A program made the position numbers and the translations under genes. DNA of 64,000 bases from Acidicapsa dinghuensis. Lineage in GTDB: Bacteria > Acidobacteriota > Terriglobia > Terriglobales > Acidobacteriaceae. Shown in pieces: positions 26,008 through 34,924 of the stretch; position 1 is the stretch's first letter, and every line of letters starts with the position of its first letter. The DNA is taken from NCBI RefSeq assembly GCF_025685685.1, contig NZ_JAGSYH010000013.1, positions 1 through 64,000 on the forward strand, written 5' to 3'. The notes under the pieces were generated by a model. The model saw only the letters and a list, made by a program, of their open reading frames with translations, searched no databases and was not told the origin of the DNA.

Positions 26008-27645
26008 TCAATCATGTGGTGGTAAGTCATCCGCAGGTTGAGCCACACTGAACTTGCCTTCGCTATCGCGGGTCAGCATCGGCGCATACCGGCCTAAGGA
26101 ATCTCGCCTCCACCAGTTTCCTGTGTTGCGCTTCTGCTGCATCGAAGTGAACCAATATTGCCAAAGCACCGCCTGCACATATTTTGGCGGATGCTGCGCA
26201 AACGGATTACTACGAAACAGAGCCAGTACGCTATCGTCATTCTCTAACAAGCGCTCTTCTGTAAGCGCGACCCACTGGTTCTGCTGCCAGTCCCCTAACG
26301 AAGCAAACCAGAGGTTCCACTCAAAACGCGGTTGATACGGCGCATAGATACCAGGAGCTTCATTGATTGATTGCGGCTTGAACCGAAACGGATAGGCAGT
26401 CCAGTGCTCGCCGTCATCTGATCCCTGGAATTCAATCTCATACCGCCCTCGCGTCATTACAGCAAACAAACCATATTGATTTGCAATACGAAATGGTTCA
26501 AGCACCCGCACGGGCCATTGAGGCAATGGCGAACTGGGCACAACCATGCCGATCATCTCCGTCGCCGTTGCATAGCCAATCCAGCACATCACCACAGCAC
26601 TCACAACAATTCCTGCATCTCGCATGATCCTCACAATGCGGTTTCGGTCCTGAACACTTGCGTTCATCGCGTTCTGCAAGAAGAGCTTTGATGGCAGCAG
26701 ACTTCGCAGGAAACGATCATCCAGCAGTAAAAACCCGAGGCATAGAACCAGATAGTTCAGAAACGCGTAATTAGCCGTCACTATGACTCCTATCTGCCAG
26801 GGAGTCACGATGAAAAAGCAAATGATACGTACCCTTCGCGGGAAAAACACCATCAGCACGAGGAGAAATTCCATCACGAGAGTGCTGACAGCCGTCGCCA
26901 CATGGAACCAGTGCGGCAAGTGACTCACATACCAGCCAATCCAACTCGGAAGTGGGAGATTCTGGTAGTAATCGTCCATCGCAGTGAAGTGACGCCACTC
27001 CGGATCACCGCTGAGCCACTTCACCATCCCCGATTCAAAGTAGATCCGAAACCACTCCCACACCAGCAATAGATAGGCCGCACGCATTGGCGGCGACGAG
27101 GCGCCAAGCCCAGGCCTCAACCCGCGAGGAGCAAGAAACAACGCCAGTAAGCCAGCTTCCAGCAACATGCCATCGGACTGATAAGAAGAGAAGTCCTGAG
27201 CTACGCATACAAACGAAAGGAAGCATACAAAACAGATGGCCAGATTCAAGCGTGGCCAGATATTCAGAAGCACCAGCAGCGATGCAATGATTCCTATCCA
27301 CGTTACCCACATCAACATCCCGTCGCCCGACGAGATCCAGAAAAGTGATGGCGCGTACCACAGCCGCATTACTCCATGGGCAATACGCGAGAGTGCTGCA
27401 AGGTAATCATGCGCCGGCAGTACACCGCGCGAACCAATCAATCCCTTGATTTGGAAAAGTAACGATAAGAAGGCAGAGAAATAGATGGCGCCCAACGCAC
27501 GCAGAAAAATCCATCGCGGCAGCAGATGGCCACTCAAGCCACATTGCGAATCAAACAGCCATCGGACACGATTAGGCCGCTGCGAACCATCCTCCAGCGG
27601 CTCAAGCCAGCTCAGCAGCGGTTTTGCGCCCTCGTCTGATTCCAT
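26008..27645 (-). CDS. Lipase maturation factor family membrane protein
   Basis: 545-aa integral membrane protein related to vertebrate LMF1/LMF2. After a short cytoplasmic start come the family-typical FLRALGAIYFSAFLSLLFQI and GSRGVLPAHDYL, several membrane helices, WEWFRIYFESGMVKWLSGDP with WRHFTAMDDYYQNLPLPSW (the most conserved block of the family), further helices, and a soluble C-terminal domain (from about 395) with YEIEFQGSDDGEHWTAYPF and the tail block NPFAQHPPKYVQAVLWQYWF. In animals LMF1 aids folding of secreted lipases. The bacterial role is unknown. No lipase gene is nearby. Confidence 0.9.
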   Translation of the reverse strand: MESDEGAKPLLSWLEPLEDGSQRPNRVRWLFDSQCGLSGHLLPRWIFLRALGAIYFSAFLSLLFQIKGLIGSRGVLPAHDYLAALSRIAHGVMRLWYAPSLFWISSGDGMLMWVTWIGIIASLLVLLNIWPRLNLAICFVCFLSFVCVAQDFSSYQSDGMLLEAGLLALFLAPRGLRPGLGASSPPMRAAYLLLVWEWFRIYFESGMVKWLSGDPEWRHFTAMDDYYQNLPLPSWIGWYVSHLPHWFHVATAVSTLVMEFLLVLMVFFPRRVRIICFFIVTPWQIGVIVTANYAFLNYLVLCLGFLLLDDRFLRSLLPSKLFLQNAMNASVQDRNRIVRIMRDAGIVVSAVVMCWIGYATATEMIGMVVPSSPLPQWPVRVLEPFRIANQYGLFAVMTRGRYEIEFQGSDDGEHWTAYPFRFKPQSINEAPGIYAPYQPRFEWNLWFASLGDWQQNQWVALTEERLLENDDSVLALFRSNPFAQHPPKYVQAVLWQYWFTSMQQKRNTGNWWRRDSLGRYAPMLTRDSEGKFSVAQPADDLPPHD

Positions 27646-27830
27646 CGCGCACCCTTACTCTATCGTAGATGCAGAACATGCAGATATTGCCCTGCACGGC
27701 CACTGAAGAGGCATGCGGAAGAGTTATTGCGTAGACAACAAACGATGGCAGACAACATGATGCTGGTTACATGGAAGCTGCACTGTTAACTGTGGCACGA
27801 CCTTCTGCAGGATGCGACAAGTTCACCCAA

Positions 27831-28625
27831 CTAAGCGCCACTTCCGCCTACGTCTGTGGCAACCTCTGAGGACTGCTGAATCGATACAAACGTCCAGTAG
27901 GTTGAGCCCGTACGAATCTGTGCATAATTACGCAACGGAACGAACTCTTTCTCGACCGGTTCCCCATCTACGTCAGTACCGTTCATGCTCCCTTTGTCTC
28001 CGATGACGAAGCTCTTGCGATAGGTGATGAAGGTGTTGACTGACGAGAGCGTCGCATCCTGCGGAATGCAGATATCACTCTGAGTCGGATCTTTACCGAT
28101 AAGGTTGCGCCCCTCAAGCACTGGAAAAACCTGCCCCGACTCCTGCCAGCTATAAGTGATCAACACACCTACAATCTTGCGCGCTGGATCCACAGCGACG
28201 GTACGTCCACGCGAGCCAGCAGCCAGTGGTGCTGCGGCAGGTTTTGAAGCCGCTGGGGATTGAAAATCCGGCGTCGGCGACACTCCGGCAAAGACGGTTC
28301 GCCTCCGCTGCACCTCTTCGTTAGGAGGTGTGTCGTTCCAGCGCGGCACAGATGGAGGAGTCATCGGAGCATTGGCGCCGCTCGGTGGAGCAACCGAAGG
28401 CTGGGTGTAGATACTGGGATCGGAAGACCGTGGCGAATACGCCGGAGTTGATGAAACTCCCTCTGCGATTGTGGGCCTGCGCATTGGATCAGGAGTTGCC
28501 ATATCTTCGGTTATCGTATCGTTCCGCTTCACAGCCGATGACTGCTCCAGCGGAGACTTGCACTGTACGCAAGTCGTCGCAGTATCCGGATTCCAACCGT
28601 AATTGCACTTGCTGCAATGGATCAT
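27831..28625 (-). CDS. FHA domain protein with N-terminal zinc ribbon
   Basis: 264 aa. A zinc ribbon (CSKCNYGW, CVQC; C5, C8, C19, C22) is followed by a long Pro/Ser/Thr-rich linker with many TP sites that could be kinase targets (about 30-145). The FHA domain is C-terminal (about 170-245: EGRNLIGKDPTQSDICIP, SSVNTFITYRKSFVIGDKGS, MNGTDVDGEPV). The usual S-S-H is altered to S-V-N, so phosphothreonine binding may be weakened. The start has a strong AAGGAGG. It is the last gene of the M48 / VWA-FHA / small ORF / FHA run. It probably reads phosphorylation by the nearby Ser/Thr kinases. Confidence 0.85.
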   Translation of the reverse strand: MIHCSKCNYGWNPDTATTCVQCKSPLEQSSAVKRNDTITEDMATPDPMRRPTIAEGVSSTPAYSPRSSDPSIYTQPSVAPPSGANAPMTPPSVPRWNDTPPNEEVQRRRTVFAGVSPTPDFQSPAASKPAAAPLAAGSRGRTVAVDPARKIVGVLITYSWQESGQVFPVLEGRNLIGKDPTQSDICIPQDATLSSVNTFITYRKSFVIGDKGSMNGTDVDGEPVEKEFVPLRNYAQIRTGSTYWTFVSIQQSSEVATDVGGSGA

Positions 28626-28650
28626 CGTTCCATCCTCCTTGCCGTTCCTC

Positions 28651-28800
28651 TTAGCCGATCAGCGGCAAGAGAATAACCTTCGTCCAATCGTCGTTGTGAT
28701 TCTTGCATTCAATTCCTGAACCGTCCAGTGCGTATCTTCCGCCAAAATCAACCGTCTTAGCACTGATCCTGAAAAATTGTGTATCGAGTTCTTGCGACAT
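28651..28800 (-). CDS. Small protein, 49 aa, coupled to the VWA-FHA gene
   Basis: The ATG overlaps the stop codon of the VWA-FHA gene as TAATG, with AAAAGG 6 nt upstream, so translational coupling is likely. The stop (28651-28653) lies 25 nt before the start of the FHA gene, leaving room only for that gene's ribosome binding site. The protein begins MSQELDTQFFRIS and ends in ILLPLIG, with FGGRYALDGSGIEC in the middle. It has no signal peptide and one cysteine. I recognise no family. Its position filling the gap between two FHA genes is the main evidence that it is real. Confidence 0.55.
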   Translation of the reverse strand: MSQELDTQFFRISAKTVDFGGRYALDGSGIECKNHNDDWTKVILLPLIG

Positions 28801-30503
28801 TACACCTTTTCCAGTACCAGTTTTGTTTGGCCAAGCTGAATCTCATCGCCTGGTCTCAGCAAATGCCGGCCTGATGTTAATTTCGAACCGTTAACGTATG
28901 TGCCATTGAGAGAATTCTGGTCTTCAACCTTGAGAATTGCGCCTTCCCAGAACAATCTCGCGTGATGGCTCGAAACTGTTGGATCGTCGGGCAGAATCAG
29001 TTCGTTTCCCACCACTGCGCCAATGCGAAAGATTCGCGAAGTTATCTTGAAAACCTGCCCAGCAAGTGGCCCGTTTTGCACAGCCAGCCTTCCATACGGC
29101 CCCACATCGGCAGCCTCAAAATATACGGCTAGTTTCGTTCGCGTCCGCTCTGCTCGTTCTTCAAGATCCAGTATTGGAGCCGATTCAACCCGCGTCGGCT
29201 TCGGTTCAATCTCGGTTGAAGACAGACGCTGTACAGGCAGCGACGAGGCAGAAAGAGGCGCAGCTCCTGTTTCCGGTACGGTCGGCGTTCTGCTTCCTGC
29301 GCTGCCCGGCTGCCCAAACGGCCCCGGAAATCCGGATGGAGCAATGGGCGTCGAGGGATAGCTGCCCGGAATCGGAGGCGTTTGCAATTGCGGTCCGGGC
29401 TGCGCGAGGGGCTGTGAAGCGGCAACTCCAACTCTGGTTCCACCACGCGCGCCGAACCAGGAAATCGACAGCAAAATAACACCTGCCAGAAAACAGGCGC
29501 CAAGTCCCCATAACCAGAAGTTCTGAATCGCGGTGCTCTTCGGTGTCCGGATAAAGACCGTCGCCGTCAACTTGCCTGGCATCCAGCGAAGCTGTACCGA
29601 ATGCAGCGAATCATCTGTTGGCAGATGCGATGTTTTGAAGCTCGCCACAGGCGTCATACGGGTTATCTGAATTCCCTGACCGACATAGGTATCCAGATCC
29701 TGGGCATTCAGAGCATGACGATATGTACCGCCGGTCTGATCCGCTAATTGCTGCAGAGTAGAGAGATAAGCACCGTTATCGCGGTTCAAACCTATGCAGT
29801 CAACCACAATTCCCATCGATTTTGCCTTGGCAATCACATCTACCAAAGCATGCTCTGAGCCTTCGTCGTGCCCATCTGAAATCACAGTCAGCAATCGCCG
29901 CACGGGTAGATTGCTGTTGAACTGATCCATCGTCTGCAGCAGCGCATCGTAGAGCCGTGTAAGTTTTCCGCGCGCCTGCACCGTATCCAGTTCTTGCGCC
30001 AGAGCCGACTTGCTAGCCCCAAAGGGCACATCCGTGCGCACATCGTCCGCAAAGGTAACAACCGCGACCTTATCTTGCGGTCGCGCCTGCTGCACAAATT
30101 TAGAGATGGTTGCATGAATCGAGTTGATAGGCGCGCCTCGCATCGACCCACTCGCATCCAGCGCCAGAATCGCAGTCAGGCCGTTGCCCGTTGCCTCGAA
30201 AGAACGAATCGATGTCGCCGTCCCAATCTCCTTACCCTGGGAGTAGAGCTTCAAATCCGCGGGCTTAGGCATAATCGGGTTTCCGTCAGCCCCAGCAAGC
30301 GAGAAAACTACATCCACATTCGGAAATTTGGGAAGCGGTGACTTGCTGTCGCCTCCGGTATACGCTGGGCCGCCAGCCAATCGAGCGGCGGCATTCGCCT
30401 GCGCTTCGACTCTGTATCCCATCCAAAATGCTGACAGCGCCACCACCGCAGCCACTATATATGCATGGCGATTCGCTCTGATTCGATTTCTCAATAACAT
30501 CAT
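28800..30503 (-). CDS. VWA-FHA membrane protein
   Basis: 567 aa. N-terminal signal or anchor helix (14-31), then a von Willebrand A domain (about 105-290) with an intact MIDAS start, ALDASGSM (D116, S118, S120). A membrane helix follows (about 348-370, FWLWGLGACFLAGVILLSIS), then a Pro-rich linker, and a C-terminal FHA domain (about 485-565: FRIGAVVGNELILPDDPTVS, SSHHARLFWEGA, NSLNGTYVNGSKL) with the classic S-S-H and N-G-T residues. With this topology the VWA domain would lie outside and the FHA domain inside, linking an outer contact to kinase signalling. Operon with the M48 protease, the 49-aa ORF and the second FHA protein. Confidence 0.88.
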   Translation of the reverse strand: MMLLRNRIRANRHAYIVAAVVALSAFWMGYRVEAQANAAARLAGGPAYTGGDSKSPLPKFPNVDVVFSLAGADGNPIMPKPADLKLYSQGKEIGTATSIRSFEATGNGLTAILALDASGSMRGAPINSIHATISKFVQQARPQDKVAVVTFADDVRTDVPFGASKSALAQELDTVQARGKLTRLYDALLQTMDQFNSNLPVRRLLTVISDGHDEGSEHALVDVIAKAKSMGIVVDCIGLNRDNGAYLSTLQQLADQTGGTYRHALNAQDLDTYVGQGIQITRMTPVASFKTSHLPTDDSLHSVQLRWMPGKLTATVFIRTPKSTAIQNFWLWGLGACFLAGVILLSISWFGARGGTRVGVAASQPLAQPGPQLQTPPIPGSYPSTPIAPSGFPGPFGQPGSAGSRTPTVPETGAAPLSASSLPVQRLSSTEIEPKPTRVESAPILDLEERAERTRTKLAVYFEAADVGPYGRLAVQNGPLAGQVFKITSRIFRIGAVVGNELILPDDPTVSSHHARLFWEGAILKVEDQNSLNGTYVNGSKLTSGRHLLRPGDEIQLGQTKLVLEKV

Positions 30504-30593
30504 GGATATTCCCTTTATCTATCTGCAGACCTGCTCTTCACCCGGATCTATGTATACAGCCCAGGTCATCATCTCTTTCGGCAACAGCCCAAC

Positions 30594-31478
30594 CTAGCGC
30601 TTATCTGGCTGCGCCTTTTGCGGCTTCGGCGGGGCCGGCAGGAATCGCAGTGCTGCTTTCATTGCATGGAAAGACATTGAGTCGGTCTTCGCATTGGACG
30701 GAATAGAAACTTCCCTGAGTTCACGCTCGATGGCTGCACGCCGCTCCGGTGTAGGAGGATGATCCGACAGAAATCTCGGAGGCGCGCCGCCCGCCTCGCG
30801 CTCTATCTTCTCAAGCATATTGAAGAGCTTGATAAATCCGTGCGGATCCCATCCCGCGCGCAGCATCTCATAAAAACCAAGCATGTCGGCCTGCTCTTCA
30901 TCCGCGCGGCTGAAATGCAGCATTGCAAGCATACCCACTGCGCCACCCAGCTTAAGAATGATCTGCTCTACGATGCCATTGTTTTTGTGCAGGTTATCAA
31001 GCACTGGCTTCAGCAGCGCGCGAGCTTGAAAACTCAGCAGCAGTTGATTGAGGGCGTGTCGCCCTACAACATGGCCAATCTCATGCGATAGCGTCGCCGC
31101 CAGTTCGTCCTCGCTCGTCACCATGGCCAGCAGGCCGCGATTCACATACAGACCGCCTCCGGGAATCGACGCGGCATTGACCTCCATCGTGTTCACCAGC
31201 TTGGCGTGATACGGCATGTTTGGGCGCTGACTCTTCGCTGACAGATCATGCACCATATCGTTCAGATACGCATCGATCACAGGGTTTGAAACGATCGGCT
31301 CTTCCCGCTCCAGCTGCTCGGCGAACTTGTTGCCGAGCGCAATCTCATCATCATCACTGACGCGTGACTGCTGCGCCACAATCGGCTCTTTCGCCAGCAA
31401 GTGAGGCGTAAACGTCAGCACTGCAGCTCCCATGCCTGCCCTGCGCAACCACTCACGTCTGTTCCAAACGGCCGTCAT
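30594..31478 (-). CDS. M48 family metalloprotease, exported
   Basis: Zinc protease of 294 aa. The ATG at 31478 has AGGAG 6 nt before it; an upstream Met at 31502 lacks one. The N-terminus NRREWLRRAGMGAAVLTF looks like a twin-arginine or Sec signal. The catalytic motif is LSHEIGHVVGRHALN (HExxH), and the third ligand lies in RADEEQADMLG. The GGGLYVNRGLL block is typical of periplasmic M48C/BepA-like proteases, which handle misfolded outer-membrane proteins. BepA has a TPR tail, which is missing here. It lies 90 nt before the VWA-FHA gene and is likely cotranscribed. Confidence 0.88.
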   Translation of the reverse strand: MTAVWNRREWLRRAGMGAAVLTFTPHLLAKEPIVAQQSRVSDDDEIALGNKFAEQLEREEPIVSNPVIDAYLNDMVHDLSAKSQRPNMPYHAKLVNTMEVNAASIPGGGLYVNRGLLAMVTSEDELAATLSHEIGHVVGRHALNQLLLSFQARALLKPVLDNLHKNNGIVEQIILKLGGAVGMLAMLHFSRADEEQADMLGFYEMLRAGWDPHGFIKLFNMLEKIEREAGGAPPRFLSDHPPTPERRAAIERELREVSIPSNAKTDSMSFHAMKAALRFLPAPPKPQKAQPDKR

Positions 31479-31801
31479 CGTATTCTCCTGTAAGCAAGTC
31501 AAGTCCCATTTGCGAAAAATTCAGTTGGGCCAATTTTGATGTCGGGTGGGGGAAATCGATTGTAGCCCATTCCCGCGCGAGAGACCATTACCGAAACCAA
31601 CCAAAGCCACTTCGTAACTCATCGGGCCGCATGGGTCGGTAACTCTCCGCTGTAACCTCTTCCCTTACACCAGGAATAGCGCAAAAACTTTGTTCTGGTG
31701 CTCACGACGGCCGCATAATTTCGCTTCCACCTTTGAAAGCTTCGTTAACACAGAATTTCATCGTCCCAGCCATAAACCGATTGCTAATTTAACCGAATCG
31801 C

Positions 31802-34702
31802 GTGCTATCGTTGGTGCAGTTTCTCGACACTCCCATGTCATTCATCCCTAATCTTCCCGTTCAGACCTGGATCATAGGCCGAGCCGAAGACTGCGATCTC
31901 CAGCTTCCACAGCTTGAGATTTCGGGGCATCACGCGCGCCTCATCCGTCAAAGTGATCAATACTGGATCGAGGACACCAACTCCTCCAACGGCGTTTACA
32001 TCAATGGCGTCCGTATTCCAGCCAGCCAGCCAACCCATATCCCTCCCGGAGCGGTGGTGACTCTGGGGCGTCAGATTCCCCTGCTCTGGCCGCAAACCAC
32101 GCCGGTTACCCTACCTGCGCAGCCAAACCGCAGTGGTTCAGCAAGCGCCAGCGCTGGTAACTCCGGATCGGTGCCTAAGCCGTCCATTCCGCCGCCGTTA
32201 CCAGGTTCTCGGGTCATCACTATCGGACGCGCCCCTGGATCGGACAAACAGGTAGATCTGCCCATCGTTTCCTGGGAGCACGCCCGCATCGTATTCGAAA
32301 ACGGCCAGCCGATCCTCGAAGATCTTGGATCGCGCAATCACACCTACATCGACCGCATCGACACCCCTGTTCAGCGTGCGCCACTCGATCCAAACAGCAC
32401 AGTCTATCTCGGCTCCTACAAAATTGCCGTCAAAGAGCTTCTCAATGCCCAGCGAGTCACCGTCGGCGAAGCGGCCTTCAACAAAGTCGAGTTCCGCGGC
32501 AACAGCATGGTTATCGGCCGCGATCCCCAGGCCGATGTACCGCTCGACTTTCCCATGGTCTCCTGGCATCACGCCCGGCTTACCAGAGAGGCAAATGGCA
32601 TCCTCGTTGAAGACCTGGGATCGCGCAACGGAACATTTGTCGGTGGAATCCGTGTCAGCGGCAAAGTCCTCGCCAAGCCCGGTCAGGAAATCGGCCTCGG
32701 CAGCTATCGCTTCCAGCTTCTCGAAGGCGGCCAACTCGCTCAGCGCACCTATCACGGCAACGTTACTATTGAAGCCGCAAATGTTGTTGTGAATGCCCCC
32801 AGCGGCAACCGGCTCATCGAACCGGTCTCGATGACCATCTTCCCCTCGGAACTGGTAGCTCTCATGGGGCCCGCCGGTGCGGGAAAGACTACGCTGCTCA
32901 AAGCGCTCAACGGCTATACCAAGCCCGCCGAGGGCCGCGTTCTCTTCAATGGCGCAAGTCTTTACGACTATTACGACCAGTTCCGCCAGCAACTCGGCTA
33001 CGTTCCTCAGGACGACATCGTCCACTCGCAGCTCACCGTCGGCGAGGCTCTCTATTTCTCTGCCCGCCTGCGCACCGACCTCAGCGACGATGAAATCAGA
33101 GCGCGCACCGTAAAAGTTCTCGATCAGCTCCGCATGCTCGATAAGAAAGACACGCTGATCGGATCGCCAGAGCGCAAAACCCTCTCTGGCGGTCAACGCA
33201 AGCGGGTCAACATCGCCCTCGAGCTCATCAATGACACTCCCGTCCTATTCCTCGACGAGCCCACATCCGGCCTGTCTTCGTACGACGCCGAATCCGTCAT
33301 CGATCTGCTCAAGGAACTGTCCAAACAGGGCAAGACCATCATCACTACCATCCATCAGCCGAGCATTCACATTTATAAGCAGTTTGACGACCTCATCATG
33401 GTCAACCGCGATCCCGGCGGCAAGACCGGCTCCATGGTCTACTTCGGCCCCGCATATCCCGACTCGATCCAATTCCTCAATGGGCTGCCACCCGGACCAG
33501 CAACAAGCGATCTCTCACCTGAAATGCTGCTCTCCGGCCTTGCCAAGAAAAGCTCCACCGAATGGCAGCAGCTATATCAGGGTTCGCGCTATCACCAGGA
33601 TTTCGTCGTAGCCCGTCCCGGCAATCAACCAACACCCACCGCAACCGGAGCACCTGGCGATAAGCCCAGACGGCACTTCGATCTCACCCAGTGGTTTGCT
33701 CTGGTGCGACGCAACACCATCGTCAAGCTGCGCGACAAGACACAGACCGCGATCCTGATGATCCAGGCGCCGCTCTTCGCCACGCTCATCGTTCTCGTCT
33801 ACCACGGTCTGAGCCACGACATGGGCGAGGAGCTGACGAAAAAACTCGTCGGCATTCACTTTCTGATGGTGATTGCGGCCATCTGGTTCGGCTGCAACAA
33901 CGCCGCACGCGACATCGTCGGCGAGTGGACCGTCTATAAGCGCGAGCGCATGGTCACGCTCAGGCTGGGCTCTTACGCGTTCTCAAAGCTGGCCGTTCTG
34001 CTCGGCCTCGCCTTGATTCAATGCTTTTTCCTGCTCGGCATTGTCGATCTTTCACTGAGCCTCAAGAGCAACTTCTTCCTCGTTTATGGGATGCTTGTGC
34101 TCTCGGCTATGGTCGGCACCGGGCTGGGTCTATGTATCTCTGCATTCTCCAAGACGACGGAAAGCGCCATTGCCCTGCTTCCCGTCGTCTTGTTGCCCAT
34201 CATCGCGCTCGGTGGCGGCCTCAGGCCGGCCTATCTGCTTGATGCCAAGTTACGCTGGATCACACTGGCCGTCCCCTCGCAGTGGGCGCTCGAAGCCAAC
34301 CTGCTCCAGGAAACCGGCCCGAATAAATGGCCTTTGCTTTCCCATGCAGCAACATCGCAAAATACACCGGCCGCTGAACAGCCCATGGTGATTACCCAGG
34401 ACAACGGTAAACCCGCCGAATTCTATTGCGATCAACAGGCCAATCTCGCCAAGGGTCAGTACTATGACGTAGCCGACCCCATCATTCCGCACAATCGGAT
34501 AAGCTGCCCCGAACAAGACGGCACGATGAAAGAAAACTTCACCTCAAAACCCATTGAAGTTGTCTACAACTCAAGCACATATAAAGCCGAAAAATTCCGG
34601 CATCGTTTCCGTACCTCGGTCATGATTCTTGCAGGCATGCTTACTGGCCTGATAGCCGCAGTTCTCGGAATTCTTCGCATGCGCGACAACGATCCGCAAT
34701 GA
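31802..34702 (+). CDS. Triple-FHA / ABC ATPase / ABC-2 permease fusion
   Basis: 966 aa in one chain. FHA1 (about 22-90: WIIGRAEDCDLQLP, SGHHARL, SSNGVYINGVRIP), FHA2 (137-205: ITIGRAPGSDKQVDLP, SWEHARI, SRNHTYIDR) and FHA3 (232-300: MVIGRDPQADVPLDFP, SWHHARL, SRNGTFVGG). Then an ABCG-type ATPase with Walker A GPAGAGKTT (356-364), signature LSGGQRKRVN (461-470) and Walker B PVLFLDEPTSG, and a membrane domain of about six helices (from about 640). A soluble loop of about 90 residues precedes the last helix. It starts at GTG 31802 or ATG 31835. It should export something under control of phosphothreonine partners. It is divergent from the M48/VWA-FHA operon. Confidence 0.9.
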   Translation: MLSLVQFLDTPMSFIPNLPVQTWIIGRAEDCDLQLPQLEISGHHARLIRQSDQYWIEDTNSSNGVYINGVRIPASQPTHIPPGAVVTLGRQIPLLWPQTTPVTLPAQPNRSGSASASAGNSGSVPKPSIPPPLPGSRVITIGRAPGSDKQVDLPIVSWEHARIVFENGQPILEDLGSRNHTYIDRIDTPVQRAPLDPNSTVYLGSYKIAVKELLNAQRVTVGEAAFNKVEFRGNSMVIGRDPQADVPLDFPMVSWHHARLTREANGILVEDLGSRNGTFVGGIRVSGKVLAKPGQEIGLGSYRFQLLEGGQLAQRTYHGNVTIEAANVVVNAPSGNRLIEPVSMTIFPSELVALMGPAGAGKTTLLKALNGYTKPAEGRVLFNGASLYDYYDQFRQQLGYVPQDDIVHSQLTVGEALYFSARLRTDLSDDEIRARTVKVLDQLRMLDKKDTLIGSPERKTLSGGQRKRVNIALELINDTPVLFLDEPTSGLSSYDAESVIDLLKELSKQGKTIITTIHQPSIHIYKQFDDLIMVNRDPGGKTGSMVYFGPAYPDSIQFLNGLPPGPATSDLSPEMLLSGLAKKSSTEWQQLYQGSRYHQDFVVARPGNQPTPTATGAPGDKPRRHFDLTQWFALVRRNTIVKLRDKTQTAILMIQAPLFATLIVLVYHGLSHDMGEELTKKLVGIHFLMVIAAIWFGCNNAARDIVGEWTVYKRERMVTLRLGSYAFSKLAVLLGLALIQCFFLLGIVDLSLSLKSNFFLVYGMLVLSAMVGTGLGLCISAFSKTTESAIALLPVVLLPIIALGGGLRPAYLLDAKLRWITLAVPSQWALEANLLQETGPNKWPLLSHAATSQNTPAAEQPMVITQDNGKPAEFYCDQQANLAKGQYYDVADPIIPHNRISCPEQDGTMKENFTSKPIEVVYNSSTYKAEKFRHRFRTSVMILAGMLTGLIAAVLGILRMRDNDPQ

Positions 34703-34924
34703 CAATTCAGGAGAAAGCTAACCACCGGCATCCCGATTCCTTACCCCGCCATGGCGTCAAGCAAACGAATTCATGGCAATCCGGAGATTTGCCAGACAGG
34801 AATCGATATACTTGCACTTCTTGCCGGTCGGTCAAAAAATTTCCACAGAAGCCTTGCGCAGCTTCTCGTATAAATCGCGCTTTAGGATTCTGCAGGCACA
34901 TATTCTCGCCTGCGAGGTAATTGC

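Noticed and set aside
32198-33196. 332-codon open frame on the minus strand inside the FHA-ABC gene
   Set aside because: It is antisense to clearly conserved FHA and ATPase motifs, has a skewed acidic composition and no family signal. High GC codon use of the true gene keeps the frame open.
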